NCBI RefSeq assembly: GCF_000265365.1
Contig: NC_018011.1
Location: forward strand, 1,054,001-1,118,000
Reading direction: 5' to 3'
DNA length: 64,000 bases
From: Alistipes finegoldii DSM 17242
Lineage (GTDB): Bacteria > Bacteroidota > Bacteroidia > Bacteroidales > Rikenellaceae
Shown here: piece by piece, positions 50,730-59,783 of the stretch
Layout of the letters: every line of letters begins with the position of its first letter
Position numbering within the stretch: position 1 is the stretch's first letter
Program-made: the position numbers and the translations under genes
Notes under the pieces: model-generated
The model's database searches: none
The model's input: the letters and a program-made list of their open reading frames with translations, nothing else
What the model was told of the DNA's origin: nothing

Positions 50730-51719
50730 TTAGGCAGCTTCGGACGGAATCGCATCCGGGGTTTCCGGCTCCTGCTCTACAGCCAGCCGTTCGGAAATCA
50801 TGCGTGCCGACCGGTTCACGTCCGTGAGGATGTCGAACAGGTAGGTCGGCTCTTTATGGAACTCCGCCAGCCAGTCCTTGATATAGGCAGCGCTCTCCTC
50901 GCGGGGCGTCGTGGCGAAGCCCAGCATCGCGCCGCACAGGGCCGCCGTAAGTTCGGCGACCAGTTCCTCCCGGATATAATCGGCATCGCCATAGCAAGCG
51001 CCAAAAGGACGGTTCAGACGCTCCGCATGCCCCGTACTGTGCGTGACTTCGTGGAGAAGTGTCGTGTAGAATGCCGCGCCCTCCGGGAACTGCCGTTTTT
51101 CGGGGCAGACGATCCGGTCGAGCGTCGGTGAATAGGACGCCCTGTTGCCGGATTTGAGCAGGATGGGACAGAGCCACGACTGCTCCGCCAGCATCCGGTC
51201 GAGCACCTCGCATGTCAGACCGTCCGAGTAGTCTTTCGGCCCGGTCGGTGTCGTAAGCGAAGCGTAGCGCTCCGGCTGCTGTTCCGACATATCCGTCTGG
51301 TCGATGTTGAAGACCGGGTAATAGCGCATCACGGGCAGCACGTCGTATTGCCGCCGCTGCTCCTGCGGCAGGCGGTAATAGTCCGCCAACTCAATCTTCT
51401 TGCGGGTCTCCTTATGGCGGATATACAGTTTCCAGAAGAAGACCGGAAACGAACCGGAGCCTTTGAGGATGTTCAGGCCCTCCTCCTTGGCCTGCTTGAA
51501 GGTCATAAAGAGCGGCGTACTGTAGCCTGCGATCTCCGAGAGGAACAGCAGCATCAGGATATTCCCGCCCCGGTAGGGCGTGCCGCGCAGGTTGCGCGGA
51601 AGACCGTGCGCAAGGTCGGCGATCCACGGCTTGCGCCACGCTTCGGTAAGCGTTTCCATTTTCTTTATCATCAGCTCCGTCAGCTGCGGAGCGATCTTTT
51701 CAATCAGATTCTTATTCAT
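50730..51719 (-). CDS. ArdC-type antirestriction protein / zinc metallopeptidase
   Basis: 329 aa from ATG 51717-51719. The N-terminal domain has the ssDNA-binding ArdC-like segment (WRKPWIADLAHGLPRNLRGTPYRGGNILMLLF). The C-terminal domain has HEVTHSTGH, a zincin active-site motif. ArdC proteins protect incoming conjugative DNA from restriction. The motif is intact. It sits next to the partition gene, as expected for establishment functions. Confidence 0.88.
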   Translation of the reverse strand: MNKNLIEKIAPQLTELMIKKMETLTEAWRKPWIADLAHGLPRNLRGTPYRGGNILMLLFLSEIAGYSTPLFMTFKQAKEEGLNILKGSGSFPVFFWKLYIRHKETRKKIELADYYRLPQEQRRQYDVLPVMRYYPVFNIDQTDMSEQQPERYASLTTPTGPKDYSDGLTCEVLDRMLAEQSWLCPILLKSGNRASYSPTLDRIVCPEKRQFPEGAAFYTTLLHEVTHSTGHAERLNRPFGACYGDADYIREELVAELTAALCGAMLGFATTPREESAAYIKDWLAEFHKEPTYLFDILTDVNRSARMISERLAVEQEPETPDAIPSEAA

Positions 51720-51735
51720 GGCTCTTCTCTTTAAG

Positions 51736-52167
51736 TTATTCTTCCTCCGGAGCGGTAGCTTGCCGCCAGAGACGGATCTTCTCGCCGTTCGTCCTGCCGT
51801 TCCACCACATGTCGCAGGCATCGCGGAAAGCCTTGCGATCATCCTTCGGGCTGAAATTTTCCGGATTCAGTCCGGTGATAATTTCCCGGTCTTCTTCTGT
51901 CGTTCCGTCATTCCACCACGGCTCGACCGTATCGGACATCAATTCGCTCTCGCGTACCTGACGGGTGTGTTCTGCACAGTCGTCGCACCATAAGTCATCT
52001 TTGTCTTCCGCCATAGACTGTACTTCGTACGTGTTGCTGTCCACCCAGACTTGGCAGGATACCCGCAGCGAACCGCACGCCCCGCAGCGCCACGGATCGG
52101 CGGGCATCTCTACTGTCGGTTTTTCTGCAATAGGTGTCTGTTCCGGAATCTCTGAAATCTTATTCAT
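51736..52167 (-). CDS. Hypothetical zinc-ribbon ICE protein
   Basis: 143 aa. WRCGACGSLRV and LWCDDCAEH form a four-Cys zinc ribbon. The C-terminal part has FRDACDMWWNGRTNGEKIRLWR. Unknown function, no membrane segment. It is 16 bp upstream of the ArdC-like gene and co-directional with parB. Confidence 0.65.
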   Translation of the reverse strand: MNKISEIPEQTPIAEKPTVEMPADPWRCGACGSLRVSCQVWVDSNTYEVQSMAEDKDDLWCDDCAEHTRQVRESELMSDTVEPWWNDGTTEEDREIITGLNPENFSPKDDRKAFRDACDMWWNGRTNGEKIRLWRQATAPEEE

Positions 52168-52238
52168 AACAGTAGTAATGCAAAGACGGAGCAGGCATAA
52201 CCTGCTCCGTCGGTTTGGACATTTAGTTCATGTTGTTA

Positions 52239-54311
52239 CTATGCCGCCGTTTTCATCTCCTCAGGCATCCGGATATCGGGTTCGATATCCGGGTCCATAG
52301 GAATAATCAGCGGCTCCGGGGTGGGTTCTATAGCGGGCGTCTCGTCCGGCAGCAGCTCGGGCATCTCCGGTTCGGCATCCGGTGCCTCCTGCATCGAAAC
52401 CGCCATCTCCTCGGCCTCGGCTTTTGCCTGCAAGGCGTCGATCTGTTCCTGAAGACGGGCTTTGCGACGCTCGTAGACTTTCAGATACTCCTGCTGCACC
52501 TTCTGGCTCTGCTCCGAGAAGTTCATATCCGCGAAGCGGCACATCATTCCCGTCAGAAGCGTTTCGTCCGTACAGCGGTACTCCGGAGCCGCCGAGCGGA
52601 AGTAGTCCACCAGATAAGCGCGAACCAGCGCCGCCTGTTGCTTGGCCGTGATACGACCCGCCGCAGCGAACTGCTCCCGGTCGGTCAGGCAAGAGCCCTC
52701 CTTAGGCCGGAAACCGCACTGGCGGAGTTTCGAGTCGCTCATTACGCGCTGCATCACGGCGTAGTAGAACATCTGCTGCTCCTCTTTCTGCAAGGGCTTG
52801 TTCGCAACTTTCACATCGAGGAAGACACGCTTCATATCGGTCGTGATATGCTCGTAGCAGATTTCCCGGTAACGACGCTCCTGTTGCAACAGCCCCTCCA
52901 GCGGCGAAGGCGGAACGACGGTGACGAAGACCTTATGCTCATCGTCCTGCCCCTCGTTTACCGTCATTTCCCGCTCCTCATCCTCGATCTCTTCGTAGCG
53001 GAACTCGATATCGAGGTTACCGATGACGGCGTACTTGCGCACGCGCCCTTCCGAGATGTCGAACTCCAACTGCTGTGTCTCTTCGGCGAATGCCGCCATT
53101 TCGGCTTCGTACTCCTCCTGAGCCTCGGAGAACTCCTCTTCCGATTCGAACTCTTCGGCCTGCGGAGCGTCGGGCATCTGAGGGCCTTTATCGTAGTGAT
53201 AAACGCTGTATTCCAGCTCTTCGACGTGATAGCCTTCTTTCTCAAGAGCTTCGAGTACTGCGGCAGGCGTTTCGCCGTCTGTGGCCAGTGTCGTACGCGG
53301 ATCGTCCTTGAGGAGTTTCACGGCCTTCTGTACCAAAAACTCGTTGTTCTTGCGGATCATGCACTCGCGGTTTTGACAGCCCGCGCAACCGCCCGTACAT
53401 TCGTCCTTGAACAACACCTGATTGGCCGTATTGTGCTGGCAGGAAAGGCACTTCGTCTTATCGAAGTTGTAGCTTTCCAGCTTGGTCATATAACGCTCGT
53501 AGAGCCGCCGGGCGATCTCCTTGATCCGCGCCGTCTTCCAAGAGCTGTAACACCCCTCGGCGAAATGATCGTTGTAAACCTCCTGCTGGATGTCGGCGGG
53601 ATATTTGGCGATCTCTGTAGCGACGCCCACCGAAATCTCCTCTTTGTCGAGCATCCCGGCCAAGGCGTCGATCAATTCGCAAAGTTTCAGACGCGAGCGG
53701 ATGTAGGCCTCCGACTTGCCGAATTTGCCCACGAGGCTCTCGATCGTATGCCGCCCCGACTGCAAGGCCCGCTTGTAGGCAGCGGCTTCCTCGCGCGGCC
53801 GCACGTCCTCGCGTTGCAGGTTCTCCGTGATGGCGGCATCCTCGGCCTCGGCGTCCGACAACTCCCGGATAAGGGCCGGGATGAATTTCAGGCCCGCCAT
53901 TGCAGCCGCCCAATAGCGGCGCTCGCCGTAGACGATCTCGAAGCCCTCGTCCCTCGGACGCACGCAGATAGGTTGAAGAACGCCCGACTGTTTGATGCTC
54001 TCGGCAAGTTCCAGCAGCGTATCCTCGCGGAAATTCTTGCGGGGATTGTAGGTCGAATTGACGATCTTGTTCAGATCCAGCAGCCGGACATCCGTCTCGG
54101 GATGGGCTGCCGGTTGTTCGGCAGGACTGGTTTCTGCGACAGGATTCACAGCTCCGATATCCGTTGCCTGCGGTTCGGCGGGTTTCATGTCGGGACTCCC
54201 GGCTGCAACCGGGTCTTGCGCTTGCGCCGCAACGGCCTCGGAAACGGCCGGCGTCCGAACTGCGGTCTTGCCGCCCTTCTTCGATTTCGAATTTGCTTTT
54301 GCAGTCTGCAT
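52239..54311 (-). CDS. ParB-family partition/regulatory protein of the ICE
   Basis: 690 aa, much longer than plasmid ParB. The first 80 residues are Ala/Pro-rich. The ParB/Spo0J domain has LLDLNKIVNSTYNPRKNFREDTLLELAESIKQSGVLQP and the box IVYGERRYWAAAMAG, followed by AITENLQREDVRPREEAAAYKRAL and a KorB-like HTH region (FGKSEAYIRSRLKLCELID). The C-terminal part has a CXXC-rich zinc region (CLSCQHNTANQVLFKDECTGGCAGC) and an acidic coiled coil. These large ParB proteins are typical of Bacteroides ICEs. It probably acts in maintenance or regulation. No adjacent ParA gene exists. Confidence 0.87.
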   Translation of the reverse strand: MQTAKANSKSKKGGKTAVRTPAVSEAVAAQAQDPVAAGSPDMKPAEPQATDIGAVNPVAETSPAEQPAAHPETDVRLLDLNKIVNSTYNPRKNFREDTLLELAESIKQSGVLQPICVRPRDEGFEIVYGERRYWAAAMAGLKFIPALIRELSDAEAEDAAITENLQREDVRPREEAAAYKRALQSGRHTIESLVGKFGKSEAYIRSRLKLCELIDALAGMLDKEEISVGVATEIAKYPADIQQEVYNDHFAEGCYSSWKTARIKEIARRLYERYMTKLESYNFDKTKCLSCQHNTANQVLFKDECTGGCAGCQNRECMIRKNNEFLVQKAVKLLKDDPRTTLATDGETPAAVLEALEKEGYHVEELEYSVYHYDKGPQMPDAPQAEEFESEEEFSEAQEEYEAEMAAFAEETQQLEFDISEGRVRKYAVIGNLDIEFRYEEIEDEEREMTVNEGQDDEHKVFVTVVPPSPLEGLLQQERRYREICYEHITTDMKRVFLDVKVANKPLQKEEQQMFYYAVMQRVMSDSKLRQCGFRPKEGSCLTDREQFAAAGRITAKQQAALVRAYLVDYFRSAAPEYRCTDETLLTGMMCRFADMNFSEQSQKVQQEYLKVYERRKARLQEQIDALQAKAEAEEMAVSMQEAPDAEPEMPELLPDETPAIEPTPEPLIIPMDPDIEPDIRMPEEMKTAA

Positions 54312-54410
54312 AACATGTAACAGTTTTTACCGTGTGTCTCACGTGTTTATCCGCTCGCACGAATTTTATTGTTTTTATCGCGCAAGCAATGAATAATATG
54401 TTATGAGGCT

Positions 54411-54755
54411 TTATATCCCGAACGGATCGGTTGCCTCGGGAAGATTCATAAGCCCGCGGCGCAGGTGCAGGGGCGGAAAAATACCGCAGCCCCGGCGAGG
54501 ATGATTTTTCCGTCCCGGAGCCGGAGAGGGAGGCCCGGCCGACCGGCCCGGGATTATCTTTCCCGGGGCAACCGGCAGGATAGGTAATTTCCATTTATCT
54601 TTGCCGTGACAAACATCGGAAGCAGCAGCTTCGATGTCATATTGAAACCCGTCATTTCTGGGTATAATCGGATCGAAGCATCCGGCAATATCCTGCATTC
54701 GGTCGGATTCATCTTCGTTTCCGGTATATATCTCCGGAAAATTTGCCGGTTCCAT
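54411..54755 (-). CDS. Possible small ICE protein (weak)
   Basis: 114 codons. The N-terminal half (RMQDIAGCFDPIIPRNDGFQYD, KWKLPILPVAPGKIIPG) looks protein-like; the C-terminal half is Pro/Arg-rich and could be a chance reading of GC-rich DNA. It is divergent from the 133-aa gene at 54794. The remaining parts of the gap from 54312 to 54793 have no other gene. Confidence 0.3.
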   Translation of the reverse strand: MEPANFPEIYTGNEDESDRMQDIAGCFDPIIPRNDGFQYDIEAAASDVCHGKDKWKLPILPVAPGKIIPGRSAGPPSPAPGRKNHPRRGCGIFPPLHLRRGLMNLPEATDPFGI

Positions 54756-54793
54756 ACGAACAGTTAATTTTGTAATAGATTCAGTTTATCGGA

Positions 54794-55195
54794 ATGCGTA
54801 AATCGGTATTCATACTGCTAACGGTTTTCATGGCCTGCCTGCTCTGCAAGGAGTCGGAGAATATGCCGGGCACCTCTCGGAAATTCATGGATGAAACATT
54901 CCTAAACCGTGGGGAGGAGAATTTACTTGCCAGGCAATGGCAATGTGAATATATCTATTCCGATTTAAGTTTCACCAGTGTCTTGCCGGAGGCCAAAAAG
55001 ACACGCTCGACCGTATCCATGTTCCGGCACGGAGCCCATGGGCGCTTGCGTGCCACGGTTTTATCAATGTGTTGCGTCACATACGGGATTTCGGGCGTCG
55101 CAGGACTCGCAGCAAGGGTACACGGAAAAGGTTTCGTGGCCGGCCTACATGCCGTAGACTATTACGTCTATCGCCTGCACCGGCTCATTATTTAG
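54794..55195 (+). CDS. Hypothetical exported protein
   Basis: 133 aa starting with a signal-like segment (MRKSVFILLTVFMACLLC), followed by a soluble region and a hydrophobic part (SMCCVTYGISGVAGLAARV). I do not recognise it. The ATG is the first in an open frame of good length, facing away from the maintenance genes. Confidence 0.5.
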   Translation: MRKSVFILLTVFMACLLCKESENMPGTSRKFMDETFLNRGEENLLARQWQCEYIYSDLSFTSVLPEAKKTRSTVSMFRHGAHGRLRATVLSMCCVTYGISGVAGLAARVHGKGFVAGLHAVDYYVYRLHRLII

Positions 55196-55233
55196 CCATA
55201 TGGCAAGAAGACTCGCAAAGGCCGGGTAAAAAC

Positions 55234-55730
55234 ATGGAATGTCCGGAAAACGGGAAAGTTGTATGTCCTGTTTTCGGGGGAATAAAATGCCCGGCTGTCT
55301 CGCGCTCGAAATTCGTTTTTTATACGTGTCGCCCCGATGCATATACGATAAATATCGCTCCGGACGGCTCTGTTCTTTCGGAGAATCCTAAAGATGGAAA
55401 TTTACGATGTACCGATATGCTGACGCGTTCCGTTGTTCACGACGGAATTTTTTATGTTTTGAAGAGAGCTGTCGTGATCTCACACAACGGCCTGTACGGG
55501 TAGATGAAAAGTGTCTTTGGAGGGAGTTTTCGGTATTCCCATATGACGGTATAAACACTCCGGACACCGTTTCCCAACAGTATCCGGAGCTGACAAAATT
55601 GTGCTTGCGGTATTTTGCACAGGATAAAAATACGGATTCTTTTCGAAAGCAGCAAGCCGTGCCCCGGTTTTTCAGCTTCCGGCGGTTCATCCTCGAGAAT
55701 TTGCGTTTCTTATATCGCCGCCCGTTTTAG
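55234..55730 (+). pseudogene. Possible frameshifted hypothetical gene
   Basis: Starting at ATG 55234 (MECPENGKVVCPVFGG) one frame runs to 55503. A second plus frame (55407-55730) then has protein-like sequence (DEKCLWREFSVFPYDGINTPDTV, FRKQQAVPRFFSFRRFILENL). They may be halves of one gene broken near 55,490, but this is only a reading-frame impression. No family is recognised. Confidence 0.3.
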
Positions 55731-55825
55731 CAATTTTTCCCGCGGGCCGATATTCGGTTTGTATATTTTAATAGACCGAAAATAATTATTTTGGAGTCCT
55801 GAAAAACATAATCTCCGTAAGCTGT

Positions 55826-56167
55826 ATGGTAGAATTGGATAAAAGCCAAAAGAAAATTGCCCGAACACTCATAAGCCGGGCCTTGGAGCGTGAATGCTGT
55901 ACCTTTCTGGCGAAACTCAAACGACTCCTGCAGGATGAAAAAGCGCAGTCCTGCCATGAGAAATATTTGGAAATATATAAGAGCATACAGACATTCGACA
56001 AAGATATAAGTCGTCAGTATGACGGTCTGAACGGCTCCCGCTATGCTTTGACGGTATTCAGCCTTTTCTATAACGGAATCCTTACGGAGAAGGATCTCTC
56101 GGAATTCGACGACAGAACCCGGGAAGCGTTCTTGGAGCACAGACGGCAGTGGAATCTGGAGTTGTAA
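55826..56167 (+). CDS. Hypothetical small ICE protein
   Basis: A 113-aa, largely helical and charged protein (SQKKIARTLISRALERECC, LAKLKRLLQDEKAQSCHEKYL). No membrane segment or family is recognised. It resembles the small cytoplasmic genes that pad the Bacteroides ICE right arm. The start is the first ATG in the frame. Confidence 0.55.
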   Translation: MVELDKSQKKIARTLISRALERECCTFLAKLKRLLQDEKAQSCHEKYLEIYKSIQTFDKDISRQYDGLNGSRYALTVFSLFYNGILTEKDLSEFDDRTREAFLEHRRQWNLEL

Positions 56168-56358
56168 GCCGGCAGCACGGACATATACCGCATATGAACC
56201 CGGCATGCAGAACCCGAAGGAGCCTCGCAGAAAAATTCTTTCGGGAATGGAATGCCGTGCACCGAGGGAACCGGCCGAAAAAAATAGCATCACAAAGCTG
56301 TTTTTGTGAAAAAATATCTATTTTTGGATCGTGTTAAACTACTAAATTCCATACGACC

Positions 56359-56535
56359 ATGAATGAACTGGTAAAGACTATCGACGAGCTGTATGCGGCA
56401 TTCAAGACCGACGCAGAGCTTCAGGCGGGAAAAAACAACAAAGCTGCGGGACTGCGCGCCCGTAAGGTGTCGCTGGAGCTTGAGAAGAAACTCAAGGAAT
56501 TCCGGAAAACGTCGCTTGCGGCAGCTGCCAAATAG
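56359..56535 (+). CDS. Histone H1-like (Hc1-type) small protein
   Basis: 58 aa from ATG 56359: MNELVKTIDELYAAFKTDAELQ, then AAGLRARKVSLELEKKLKEFRKTSLAAAAK. This matches the small basic histone-like proteins of Bacteroidetes, with a conserved ARK-x-SLELEK-x-LKEFRK segment. It probably binds DNA non-specifically. A hairpin terminator follows the stop codon. Confidence 0.78.
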   Translation: MNELVKTIDELYAAFKTDAELQAGKNNKAAGLRARKVSLELEKKLKEFRKTSLAAAAK

Positions 56536-56556
56536 CTCGTTTTCATCGCATGACGC

Positions 56557-56586
56557 AGGGTGTTCTTTCGAAGGACACCCTTTTTT
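56557..56586 (+). terminator. Intrinsic terminator after the histone-like gene
   Basis: GGGTGT and ACACCC arms around a CTTTCGAAGG-type loop, followed by a T6 run at 56581-56586, 22 bp after the stop codon. Confidence 0.85.
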
Positions 56587-56642
56587 GTCCCGGCGGTTTC
56601 GGCCTTACCGGCGGAGGAAATGACGGCAGCCCTGTCGAAGAT

Positions 56643-57434
56643 TCAGCCCCGGAGTTTCCCGTCGGTCGTCAGGGAGGGATTCAACCGCTCCCGAAGGCTC
56701 GTATTGCGTTTCAGCACGGACACGTTGCGGACGGCATAAGCCAAGGCTTTCGTCGCACCGATCAGCACGCAGATCTTTTTGGCGCGCGTGATACCCGTAT
56801 AGATCAGGTTGCGCTGGAGCATCACGAAGTGGGTCATCAGCACCGGCATGACTACAATCGGGTATTCCGACCCTTGGGCCTTGTGGATCGTCGTGGCGTA
56901 GGCCAGCGTCAGTTCGTCGAGTTCCGTGACATCGTACTCGACCCATTTGCCGTCGAAATCGACTTTCAACGTCCTCTCCTCCGTATCCACCTCCCGGATA
57001 TAACCCAGATCGCCGTTGAACACATCCTTGTCGTAGTTGTTGCGCTGCTGCATCACACGATCGCCCTGACGATAGGTATAGCCGCCGCGATTGAGGCTCG
57101 GGTCCGAAGGATTCAGTGCCTGCTGCAACAGCAGGTTCAGGTTCGCGGCGCCCACGACACGGCTGTCATTGTCGAAATATCGCACGGCCAGTGCCGCCAT
57201 CTGGCAGGCCGTGCGGTCGGGTGTCAGGTATTGCGAAGCATAGACGCCCTTGCGGCGCTGCCGCTCGCACATTGCATCATACGGCCAGTTATCGCCGCCG
57301 TAGAGGAATGGCAGGTCATTGTGCTGCTGCCAATAATCGAGAATCTCCGGCAGCGTATCCGGCCAATAGAAATTGCGCCGCAGATAGTAATTCTGAAGCG
57401 CATAGCGTTTTGTGATTCTTTCAAAGATTTTCAT
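56643..57434 (-). CDS. Chimera: N6-adenine methyltransferase N-terminus fused to RecD-like helicase C-terminus
   Basis: 263 aa from ATG 57434 (MKIFERITKRYALQNYYLRRNFYWP). The first 95 residues resemble the start of an ICE N6-adenine methyltransferase, including SQYLTPDRTACQMAALAVRYFDNDSRVV, which in relatives leads into the SAM-binding motif. The sequence then switches (near 57155) to RecD-type helicase C-terminal text: GDRVMQQRNNYDKDVFNGDLG, ELDELTLAYATTIHKAQGSEYP and LIYTGITRAKK. The helicase Walker A and the methyltransferase catalytic motifs are missing. A deletion joining two genes is the simplest explanation. The protein is unlikely to do either reaction. Confidence 0.7.
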   Translation of the reverse strand: MKIFERITKRYALQNYYLRRNFYWPDTLPEILDYWQQHNDLPFLYGGDNWPYDAMCERQRRKGVYASQYLTPDRTACQMAALAVRYFDNDSRVVGAANLNLLLQQALNPSDPSLNRGGYTYRQGDRVMQQRNNYDKDVFNGDLGYIREVDTEERTLKVDFDGKWVEYDVTELDELTLAYATTIHKAQGSEYPIVVMPVLMTHFVMLQRNLIYTGITRAKKICVLIGATKALAYAVRNVSVLKRNTSLRERLNPSLTTDGKLRG

Positions 57435-57451
57435 TGGATCAGGTTTTAGGG

Positions 57452-57777
57452 TTACTCTTTTTTCTGCCGCGGCACCGCAATCCAGTCGGGATTCAGCGTC
57501 ATACGCCAATCGGGATCGCCATTGCGGTAAGCGAGGAGCTGGGCGGCGTAATCGTGAGCTTCACGGGAATTTTGGGCCCGATAGTGAAACAGCCATTTCT
57601 GACCGCACCGGGGACATTCCCAGACGACCATCGTACCGGCAGAGGTCTCGGCAAGGCCCAGCATGCAAGGTACTACGTATAGTGCGGCGGTTCGAAATCA
57701 CATTCATAACAGGTATAAATACCGCGGTTATAGCGTCCCTGCGGCGGAACGCGCAGGGACAAAGGAATATCGATCAT
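57452..57777 (-). pseudogene. Zinc-ribbon hypothetical protein, frameshifted
   Basis: The first 34 codons from ATG 57777 (RVPPQGRYNRGIYTCYECDFEPPHY) and a second frame (VVPCMLGLAETSAGTMVVWECPRCGQKWLFHYR) join into one zinc-binding protein with CYEC and CPRCG pairs, if one extra base near 57,680 is removed. As written, a TAG ends the first part. Translation of the second part from its own ATG would give 70 aa. The frameshift may be a real defect or an error. Confidence 0.55.
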
Positions 57778-57790
57778 AATAAGTTATGGT

Positions 57791-58087
57791 TTAAGTGTTC
57801 GTATCTTCAGGCGAAGCCGCGACTCCATCCTCTTGGCAATAGTCGAAGCGCATCAGCTTTGATACACGGGCATACTCCTCGTCGTAATATTTGTCGTATT
57901 CCTTTTGAAACTCCTCCTTGTAATGGGTTCCGCTGTCGGGATCGTCAGGGTCATCGGCTTCGACAAATGTTTCGAAAGGTGCATCGTGCGCATTCAGCAG
58001 TTGTCCGACGGCCAGATCGCAGGCAATTTCCATAATCGATGCGTTGATCGCGTCCTTATGGTTACGGTAATATTCGTTTAAATTCAT
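57791..58087 (-). CDS. Hypothetical small ICE protein
   Basis: A 98-aa acidic protein (FVEADDPDDPDSGTHYKEEFQKEYDKYYDEEYARVSKLM). No known motif. Part of the tight minus-strand cluster of small genes, where short gaps suggest one transcript. Confidence 0.6.
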   Translation of the reverse strand: MNLNEYYRNHKDAINASIMEIACDLAVGQLLNAHDAPFETFVEADDPDDPDSGTHYKEEFQKEYDKYYDEEYARVSKLMRFDYCQEDGVAASPEDTNT

Positions 58088-58090
58088 GTT

Positions 58091-58417
58091 TTAGTTGATT
58101 ATAATGTTCTTGGTTTGAGTTATTCCGGTCGATATCGGAAGGTTGTCCGTGATACGGGTTCCGTCTGCGGCTGAGTAAATCATAACCGTAGGATCTCCGT
58201 TATTGTTTTCTATGTCCAGTGGATATTCCGTTCCGGGAATTTGATAAGCAGCATCTTCCTGATAGGTCGGATCGTTTGACAGTTCGTCGAGTTGACCGTC
58301 TGCACACAGCTCCTTGATCTTCTGGACTGCCGTTTCGAGATTCTCGGCTTCAAAACTGAAATACCGGCAATCTATGACAGTAATTTTTTGATTCCGATAA
58401 AATTCATAGCGTTTCAT
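58091..58417 (-). CDS. Hypothetical small ICE protein
   Basis: 108 aa, with YEFYRNQKITVIDCRYFSFEAENLETAVQKIKELCADGQL. Predicted alpha/beta. No membrane segment and no recognised family. It lies 3 bp upstream of the 98-aa gene, so the two are co-transcribed. Confidence 0.6.
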   Translation of the reverse strand: MKRYEFYRNQKITVIDCRYFSFEAENLETAVQKIKELCADGQLDELSNDPTYQEDAAYQIPGTEYPLDIENNNGDPTVMIYSAADGTRITDNLPISTGITQTKNIIIN

Positions 58418-58434
58418 TGCGCGATTATTTGAGG

Positions 58435-58650
58435 TTAATACTTCGATACTTCCAGTCCTTTTTTCGTCATGCTCATCGAGAAGCCCGCCTCATGGAGCTG
58501 TTTCAGTACCGAAGCGTTGCTCTCATGGATAAGAAGCGGATAGACTTGGGAGTAGTTATCGGCAATCGGTGTGTTGAACGACACCGTGATTCGGTTGTTC
58601 CGGGTGATGATTTCCAGCGCATGCCGGAAATCGGATTCCTGCATGTTCAT
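58435..58650 (-). CDS. Hypothetical small ICE protein
   Basis: 71 aa: ITRNNRITVSFNTPIADNYSQVYPLLIHESNASVLKQL. No recognised family. It is 17 bp upstream of the 108-aa gene and co-directional with its neighbours. Confidence 0.55.
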   Translation of the reverse strand: MNMQESDFRHALEIITRNNRITVSFNTPIADNYSQVYPLLIHESNASVLKQLHEAGFSMSMTKKGLEVSKY

Positions 58651-58662
58651 TTGAAGGTGTCT

Positions 58663-59100
58663 TTAATGATTATCGGATATGGGACGTAGTTCGCATGGAT
58701 AGACTTCAGTTTCCGAGTCTGAGCAGCAGATCAGGATAAGATCCTTGTCGGAGGGTGTCTCCTTATCGTCATTACCCGAACAGACGACACAACAACCGGA
58801 CATTTCATAGTCGGGATCGCTCCGGAAGACACGCTGCCCGGGGTGAAAGACCTGCACGCGCGGCAGCTTCTCCCCGTCAAGGGTCTCCGGAAGAGCGATT
58901 ACTTCCCGGATTGCAAGCCGGGGATGTTTGTCGAAATGCCAGTCTACCTCGGATTCTTCGCCGAGAGTCGTTCGGATCGTGTTCAGAACCGTTCCGCATT
59001 GTTCGGAAACAAGACGTGCGGCTTCCTTGCCGGAAGCCGCACGCAGGGTAAAAGCCCCGTGGAAGGTATAACAGACCTTCAGTTTGAATTTTCGTCGCAT
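58663..59100 (-). CDS. Hypothetical ICE protein, 145 aa
   Basis: 145 aa: KLKVCYTFHGAFTLRAASGKEAARLVSEQCG, then a long beta-rich part with a Cys pair (GCCVVCSG). Probably cytoplasmic. No family is recognised. It is 12 bp upstream of the 71-aa gene. Confidence 0.6.
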   Translation of the reverse strand: MRRKFKLKVCYTFHGAFTLRAASGKEAARLVSEQCGTVLNTIRTTLGEESEVDWHFDKHPRLAIREVIALPETLDGEKLPRVQVFHPGQRVFRSDPDYEMSGCCVVCSGNDDKETPSDKDLILICCSDSETEVYPCELRPISDNH

Positions 59101-59105
59101 AATGT

Positions 59106-59423
59106 TTAAGAGTTATTGTTTTCAGACCATTCGTCGACTGTCGTCGCGTCATAGATGCCGTACCGGCGTATTTCAGCGGACGCCTGTCCTTCCCGGAGCA
59201 GGGGCTGCCGGGAGACGAACGTTCCGGTGAAGTTTGCCAAAGCCAGCGGAACGAGCCACTGAAAATCGCTGCCACGGCCGCCCATAACCTCGCACGAGTG
59301 AAAATCGGCGGGAAGGGTTTCGGAATCGAGCCGAGATATGGTGAAAAGAGCCGGGATGCCGTTGATCTCAGCGTCGCGGAAATCCCTGATATCCGCGAAA
59401 GGAATGGATGATTCGTATGCCAT
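59106..59423 (-). CDS. LPD28-like ICE protein
   Basis: 105 aa: SIPFADIRDFRDAEINGIPALFTISRLDSETLPADFHSCEVM, with a later TGTFVSRQPLL. The length and layout resemble the large polyvalent-protein-associated domain LPD28 found in Bacteroides ICEs; I hold this match loosely. It is 5 bp upstream of the 145-aa gene. Confidence 0.55.
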   Translation of the reverse strand: MAYESSIPFADIRDFRDAEINGIPALFTISRLDSETLPADFHSCEVMGGRGSDFQWLVPLALANFTGTFVSRQPLLREGQASAEIRRYGIYDATTVDEWSENNNS

Positions 59424-59471
59424 GATATGGAAATGACGCCGCCCGCTCGTTGCGGAGCAGGCGGCAGGTTA

Positions 59472-59771
59472 TTAAAGAAAGATTCGGTACCACGCTCCGA
59501 GCAGGTAGACGTTACCTTCCACATAGAGCGAGTATAAGTCCGTAGAGACAATCCGCAGGAACAGAGTCCTGTCGCCGTGCAGTTTCCCGATCTGACGCCG
59601 GAACGCCTCGGCGGGAAAGGGCTTGTGCGAGATGAAGCGTCCGCGGATCTCTGCCTCCGAGGGGATGTATTCATACAAACGGTAATTGAGCGCCAGCCAG
59701 CGAAGGATTTTGCGGCGGGTTTTCGCATCGTCCGTCCGCAGGGTGAAGCGGTTGAAACAAAGGTTGTTCAT
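59472..59771 (-). CDS. Hypothetical small ICE protein
   Basis: A 99-aa basic protein: TLRTDDAKTRRKILRWLALNYRLYEY, GDRTLFLRIVSTDLYSLYVEGNVYLLG. Predicted alpha/beta, with no recognised family. Co-directional with its neighbours. Confidence 0.58.
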   Translation of the reverse strand: MNNLCFNRFTLRTDDAKTRRKILRWLALNYRLYEYIPSEAEIRGRFISHKPFPAEAFRRQIGKLHGDRTLFLRIVSTDLYSLYVEGNVYLLGAWYRIFL

Positions 59772-59783
59772 CGTAAATCGGAG

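Noticed and set aside
52230..54320. 696-codon plus-strand frame over the ParB gene
   Set aside because: Mirror frame of ParB; the minus strand has all ParB motifs.
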